Assembly: GCA_012064415.1 (NCBI GenBank)
Contig: SSNU01000173.1
Span: 116,280-180,279 of the forward strand
Direction: 5' to 3'
DNA: 64,000 bases
Origin: Gyrodactylus bullatarudis
Taxonomy: Eukaryota > Platyhelminthes > Monogenea > Gyrodactylidea > Gyrodactylidae
How positions within the stretch are numbered: position 1 is the stretch's first letter; every line of letters begins with the position of its first letter. The notes beneath the pieces were generated by a model that saw nothing but the letters and a program-made list of their open reading frames with translations, did no database searches and was not told the DNA's origin. A program made the translations under genes and the position numbers. Shown piece by piece: positions 60,601 to 64,000 of this stretch.

Positions 60601-62517
60601 CAGTTCGAAAAAATGGGATTTTGGCTCAAAATTTTAATTTGAAAAATGGTCATATTTTTCATAAAAATAATATTTTTTCTTCAAATGGTAAAAGTGGGCA
60701 GGATTCCAAAAAATCTTCAACATATTCGAATTCTTGATGAGAACATCGAGGTTTCTGTAAAAATCATAGATTCCCAACTTTATATCAATCAACTTAACTT
60801 ACTTATTTTAACTAATAACATGTATTTAGGAATCTCAGAGTCATGTGAAAGATTATATCAAAGGGAAATCTGACGTGACATTGCATCCAGTTCGATCTGT
60901 TTGCACATCAATCGGCTATCAACATCAGGAGAAAGAGTACAAGGCAAATCCTCTCCCTAAATTCTCGAGTAAGTAAACACTCCCACACAAAAGGAAATAC
61001 ATAGGAAATATATATACTTGATTAAGTAGAGAGAGGATAATTCCGTTCTATTCTTCCTATGGGTATTGTTAATATGAAATTAATGGACTTGTATTGTATA
61101 TGATAAGACAAAGAAAATAATGAGAAAAATCAGATAGAAAACCTTTTAAAATATATTTATCAATAAATTCGCAATGTTGAAAATTAAGAGAGTTCAAGTA
61201 GGTATACCAACAAATTTGAAAACGTTCTATACTTAAATACTTTTATTAAATTTTTTATATTTTATCTTAACACAGAGACATAAAAAGACATTTCGGAGCC
61301 AAATTTAGTCCAATTATTTTTCAAGGTTCCATTGATTTGTTTAAATTGATGATAATATTTTTTTGATTGAATTTGGCGTAATTTACAAAATGGAATTGGA
61401 GATTCTCAACTGAAAAGTATCTTAGAGATGAATTCAAATATATGCAAATTGCTGAAATGAACTCTAACATTTTTGATAAGCAACGTCAAGATTATATTGA
61501 TTGATTTAGTAAATAATCTTCTCATAGAAGAAAATTATCCTCCCTTTCTCTAGCTGGTTTGGAGAAAAAAATAAATAAATTCTCATTCTCTATAGAAGAT
61601 CAAGTGATGGAGGAGAGATTCTAACAAAATGATTGAAAATATACAGAAAAAAGATGATCATAGAATAAATTGAATTTCAAGCTTTCTCGATCCCCTTTTC
61701 TTCTATAGCTCTCATTTCTCTCCCTTTCGTTATGTCTCTTGCAAAATATATTTTTACAAATTTAATTCAATCCCACCCTCGTTTACACCAGACTGATTAT
61801 TCAGCTGTACAAAAAGATTAAATTTCCCATATATGAGCATAAGAATTGAGACAAATCTAATTCTGTGCATAGAAAATGAGTTTTTTCAGCTTTAAATTCA
61901 ATAGCATTACATTTTAGATCATTATTAGATTTGGCTAGGGCTCATTGTATTCATGAAAGAAAATACTTTTCAATGATTTGATTCCGCGCTCCATTCATTA
62001 AAACAAATATAATGTAAACAACATAAACATTAGAGAATCAAAAATTTGAGCGCCAAATCAAATTTTTGCATACTTTTGTAAATTTAGTAACTGGTAGAAT
62101 ATTTTGAGATATTTAATGTTGTATTTGTATATAGATGAAACTTTTAAGCATAACAAATCAAGTTTAAAGAGACTCGAAAAGGTTCATGAGTCAATGACTG
62201 GGGTTATGGATAAGAACGATCTAACCGATGGGCCCTATCTAACCCCATTACAACGCAAAGAAATGACAATAAAAGATTTGACTAACCAAGTTGAGTCAAT
62301 ACGCCATGCAATCTCTGTAAGTGAGAAAGAGCTGGATGATTTCAAGAGATATCGAATTGCCCAACGCCAAGAACTTGAAGAGCATCACATTAAGGAAATT
62401 GAGGAGCTGAAAAACCGACATGAACAATTAATACAAGAGAAGGAACAATTATCTCTGGCACAAGAAACTGAAAAGAAAAAGCTCAACGAACTCGAGAGTA
62501 ATCTGCAAACGTTAAAA
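54609..62517 (+). CDS. Coiled-coil protein resembling syntaphilin/syntabulin, three exons, 3' end outside
   Basis: Exons 54609-54767, 60830-60968 and 62135-62517 join with donors GTGAGC, GTAAGT, GTTAGT and acceptors TTTAG and TATAG, in phases 0, 1 and 0, giving 227 residues without a stop. Residues 1-53 are basic and polar. Residues 134-142 read YLTPLQRKE, very close to the YLTPLQQKE that opens the conserved coiled coil of vertebrate syntaphilin, followed by a heptad-rich coiled coil to residue 227 (EELKNRHEQLIQEKEQL). Syntaphilin anchors axonal mitochondria to microtubules and syntabulin links cargo to kinesin. The rest of the coil diverges and the membrane anchor would be beyond the window. 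An upstream exon before the ATG at 54609 is possible. Intron 1 (6 kb) holds several repeats. Confidence 0.6.
54859..55419. other. First part of intron 1 of the syntaphilin-like gene
   Basis: AT-rich, no exon or repeat recognised. Confidence 0.4.
55420..55832. mobile_element. Family A (TTGACAT type) element in the syntaphilin-like gene intron
   Basis: Left end GCTAGTTGACATCAAGATG, right end CTCATTTTCATGTCAATTAG. The interior contains the same CGGCCTAATTTTTGGTCAGATT block as the 8864-9313 element. Confidence 0.75.
55833..57534. other. Intron sequence without recognised features
   Basis: Only a family F-like piece at about 57310-57420 (CAAAGCATGGTGGAATTATTC). No exon in phase was found. Confidence 0.4.
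57535..57640 (+). mobile_element. piggyBac-like MITE fragment
   Basis: TTAACCCTTTGGGTGCCGATGG then GAACTTTTGTAACTCTATTAG in family order; the right end is lost. Confidence 0.65.
57641..60370. other. Intron sequence, mostly unique AT-rich DNA
   Basis: A family F-like piece at about 58073-58165 (GGACGAAATCTTTCACAATTG). No exon seen. Confidence 0.4.
60371..60795. mobile_element. Family A element just upstream of exon 2 of the syntaphilin-like gene
   Basis: TTGGTTGATATGAAGTTGGG at the left and CCAACTTTATATCAATCAA at the right, with internal deletions. It ends only about 35 bases before the exon at 60830, so it forms most of the acceptor-side flank. Confidence 0.8.
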
Positions 62518-63058
62518 GTTAGTTTTGACCCATAATACAGTGTGGGAGGCTTTCCCAGACGTTTCGGTCTTCAGTTGATAAGATGCTTAAAGTCATAATA
62601 ATTCCGATTTGTCTTGAAAAAAAGGAAATTTGACATTTAACCTGCTAGTAAAGTGTGCTCACTGGTTATTACTGGTCAGAGAGATCTAACGAATTTTGAC
62701 CTTTTTTTAAATCAAATTTCCACTTATAATTTTGATAATAATGACGTGTGAGATCTAAAATAACTGAAAATTCGTTTGTAATCCCATGCATAAACGTGCA
62801 TTGCCCAGTTATATAGTGGGGAAAAAATTTAACATGATTCTATTACTATTTTCATTGAAAAAAACCCTTGAGCAAAAAAGATATTCCAAATTTTAGTGAA
62901 AACGTAGTAAAAAGTCTGGCCTTATCACTTGAATATTATCACCGACAAGCATTTTGATACTTGATCTTATATAGAATAATATTCATAGTATTATCATTTG
63001 AGTAGGTGTTTAAAATAGGTTGAAAAATTTGTTACATCTCTATTACTGGTCTTCATAC
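62518..63058. other. Intron sequence after exon 3 of the syntaphilin-like gene
   Basis: A stretch at 62640-62690 (GTGTGCTCACTGGTTATTACT) recurs near 42415-42445, so it is a low-copy repeat. No further exon found. Confidence 0.45.
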
Positions 63059-63232
63059 ACTTGGATGTCAGAATTCGGATAAACAAGTGTAAAGAGAGTC
63101 AACTCATGGTAACAGATATTGAAGATCCGGGTTCGAATCTTGGCTATGGTGTACTAACGAGTCCTAGCATCTGGCATCGGGAATTGAATATTATCTGACT
63201 TGCTTATCCAAATTCTGACATCTAGGTGTGAA
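63059..63232 (+). mobile_element. Hairpin element with a tRNA-like B-box (possible SINE/MITE)
   Basis: Arms of about 32 bases, CACTTGGATGTCAGAATTCG at 63059 and its complement ending near 63232. Between them GATCCGGGTTCGAATCTTGG (63125-63144) is a good pol III B-box/T-arm with a five-pair stem, and upstream ACTCATGGTAAC recalls an anticodon arm. There is no full tRNA cloverleaf. Confidence 0.45.
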
Positions 63233-63877
63233 AAGATACCAAGTTAGATTTCACAATGAACAAAGTTTTCTTCAGTGTAAGAATGAAGTGAAACATTAAA
63301 AAATCTGAAATTAACATTCCCTTAGCTAACTTGATAATATTTTTGCTGCTGATGAACCGTATTTACACTCATTGGGTAATTTTGTTAAAGTATCTCGAAA
63401 ATCCAACCCCGCGAACATTTTTGCAAGGTGGGGAAACGATTTTATTAGATTGTTGAATGCTTAAAGTAAACTACAATAGCATAACTATTTTCCTAGCAAA
63501 GTCCGTCAAGATCTAAAAATTTCATAATTACCAATGACAACACTTTACTGTCTGAGAAAATTGTTATTTTGAGATTATTCAGAACATGAAATTTGATTTT
63601 TTCACATGTGTTTGAATTTTAGATAAAATAAAACAGGGTTCAGATTTTTTGCATTTTGGAAAATCTTGAAATTTGCTCTCATTTTTACAAATCATCATCA
63701 ATTAATGAACTAAGACATGGAATGTGTAGAGAATTTTATATTAATGAATATCTTTGTTGAAAATTTGATTGGATTTGATTGGTTCTCTCAGAGGTTTTTT
63801 TAAAAAATGGGTCACAAGAAATGGATCTGGTGACAACTGTAGCGTCTCATTAAAATCCACTCTTGGTATATATATGT

Positions 63878-64000
63878 TACCGTGAGTTTGGGAAATCAGT
63901 GAGTGTTGGTAATTCACTAGTGTATGTTGGTAATCAGTGTATCTTTAGTGAATCTAGCTAATAAGCCCTTATTACCCAAACTCACTGAGAAAGTCAGTGA
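63878..64000 (+). mobile_element. Family C foldback, one arm, cut by the window end
   Basis: Starts TACCGTGAGTTTGGGAAATC and follows the 126-base arm of 18798-18923 to the last base of the window. Confidence 0.8.

Noticed and set aside
63095..63165. Possible tRNA gene
   Set aside because: Only the T-arm/B-box is good; acceptor and D arms do not form.
1..64000. CRISPR arrays, operons, bacterial or viral gene blocks
   Set aside because: No regularly spaced short repeats and no dense gene order; introns, TATA boxes and domain content are those of an animal genome.

Overview
The window is AT-rich DNA of an invertebrate animal. It contains spliced genes with GT..AG introns, a single-exon rhodopsin-type receptor, an astacin protease carrying ShKT domains, LINE remnants and many hairpin-forming DNA transposons. 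The phylum cannot be fixed from sequence alone. ShKT-bearing astacins fit nematodes, cnidarians, crustaceans and some lophotrochozoans. A single 'n' at 50706 shows this is an assembled scaffold.

Layout. 3-689 (+) is the 3' end of a secreted or cytosolic protein with a tentative jacalin-like fold. 1435-6249 (-) is a complete nine-exon gene, reconstructed here exon by exon. It encodes a 711-residue astacin metalloprotease with a signal peptide, almost no propeptide, three ShKT domains, a Thr-rich mucin-like linker and further Cys-rich/ShKT domains; a TATA box lies just upstream. 7180-9313 is a cluster of LINE remnant, piggyBac-like MITE and two foldback elements. 11747-13123 (+) is an intact intronless class A GPCR. 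13512-54500 is almost gene-free and dominated by repeats; the only likely host coding sequence in it is one orphan 3'-terminal exon (27868-28124). 54609-62517 (+) holds three exons, in matching phases, of a coiled-coil protein resembling syntaphilin/syntabulin; its 3' end lies beyond the window.

Repeats. At least seven families recur: (A) palindromic elements ending in TTGATATGAAG or TTGACATGAAGATG; (B) short inverted-repeat elements, one inside astacin intron 1; (C) a 451-bp foldback with 126-bp arms and TA ends; (F) TA-flanked elements starting GACTTGG; (G) a foldback with 115-bp arms; TTAA-flanked piggyBac-like MITEs of about 197 bp; and a retroelement-like family with a conserved leader and ORF start.

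The most interesting signal is in that last family. Two copies (13722-13763 and 39570-39609) carry a complete hammerhead-ribozyme core, CTGATGA...GAAA, with flanking stem I strands that differ between copies but remain complementary, just upstream of a conserved ORF start. Stem II is weak or absent, so self-cleavage is a hypothesis. Two further hammerhead-like motifs with a proper stem II but mutated cores lie at 36716-36748 and 42244-42300. The genes do not form a functional unit with each other; this is ordinary eukaryotic gene spacing in a repeat-rich region.
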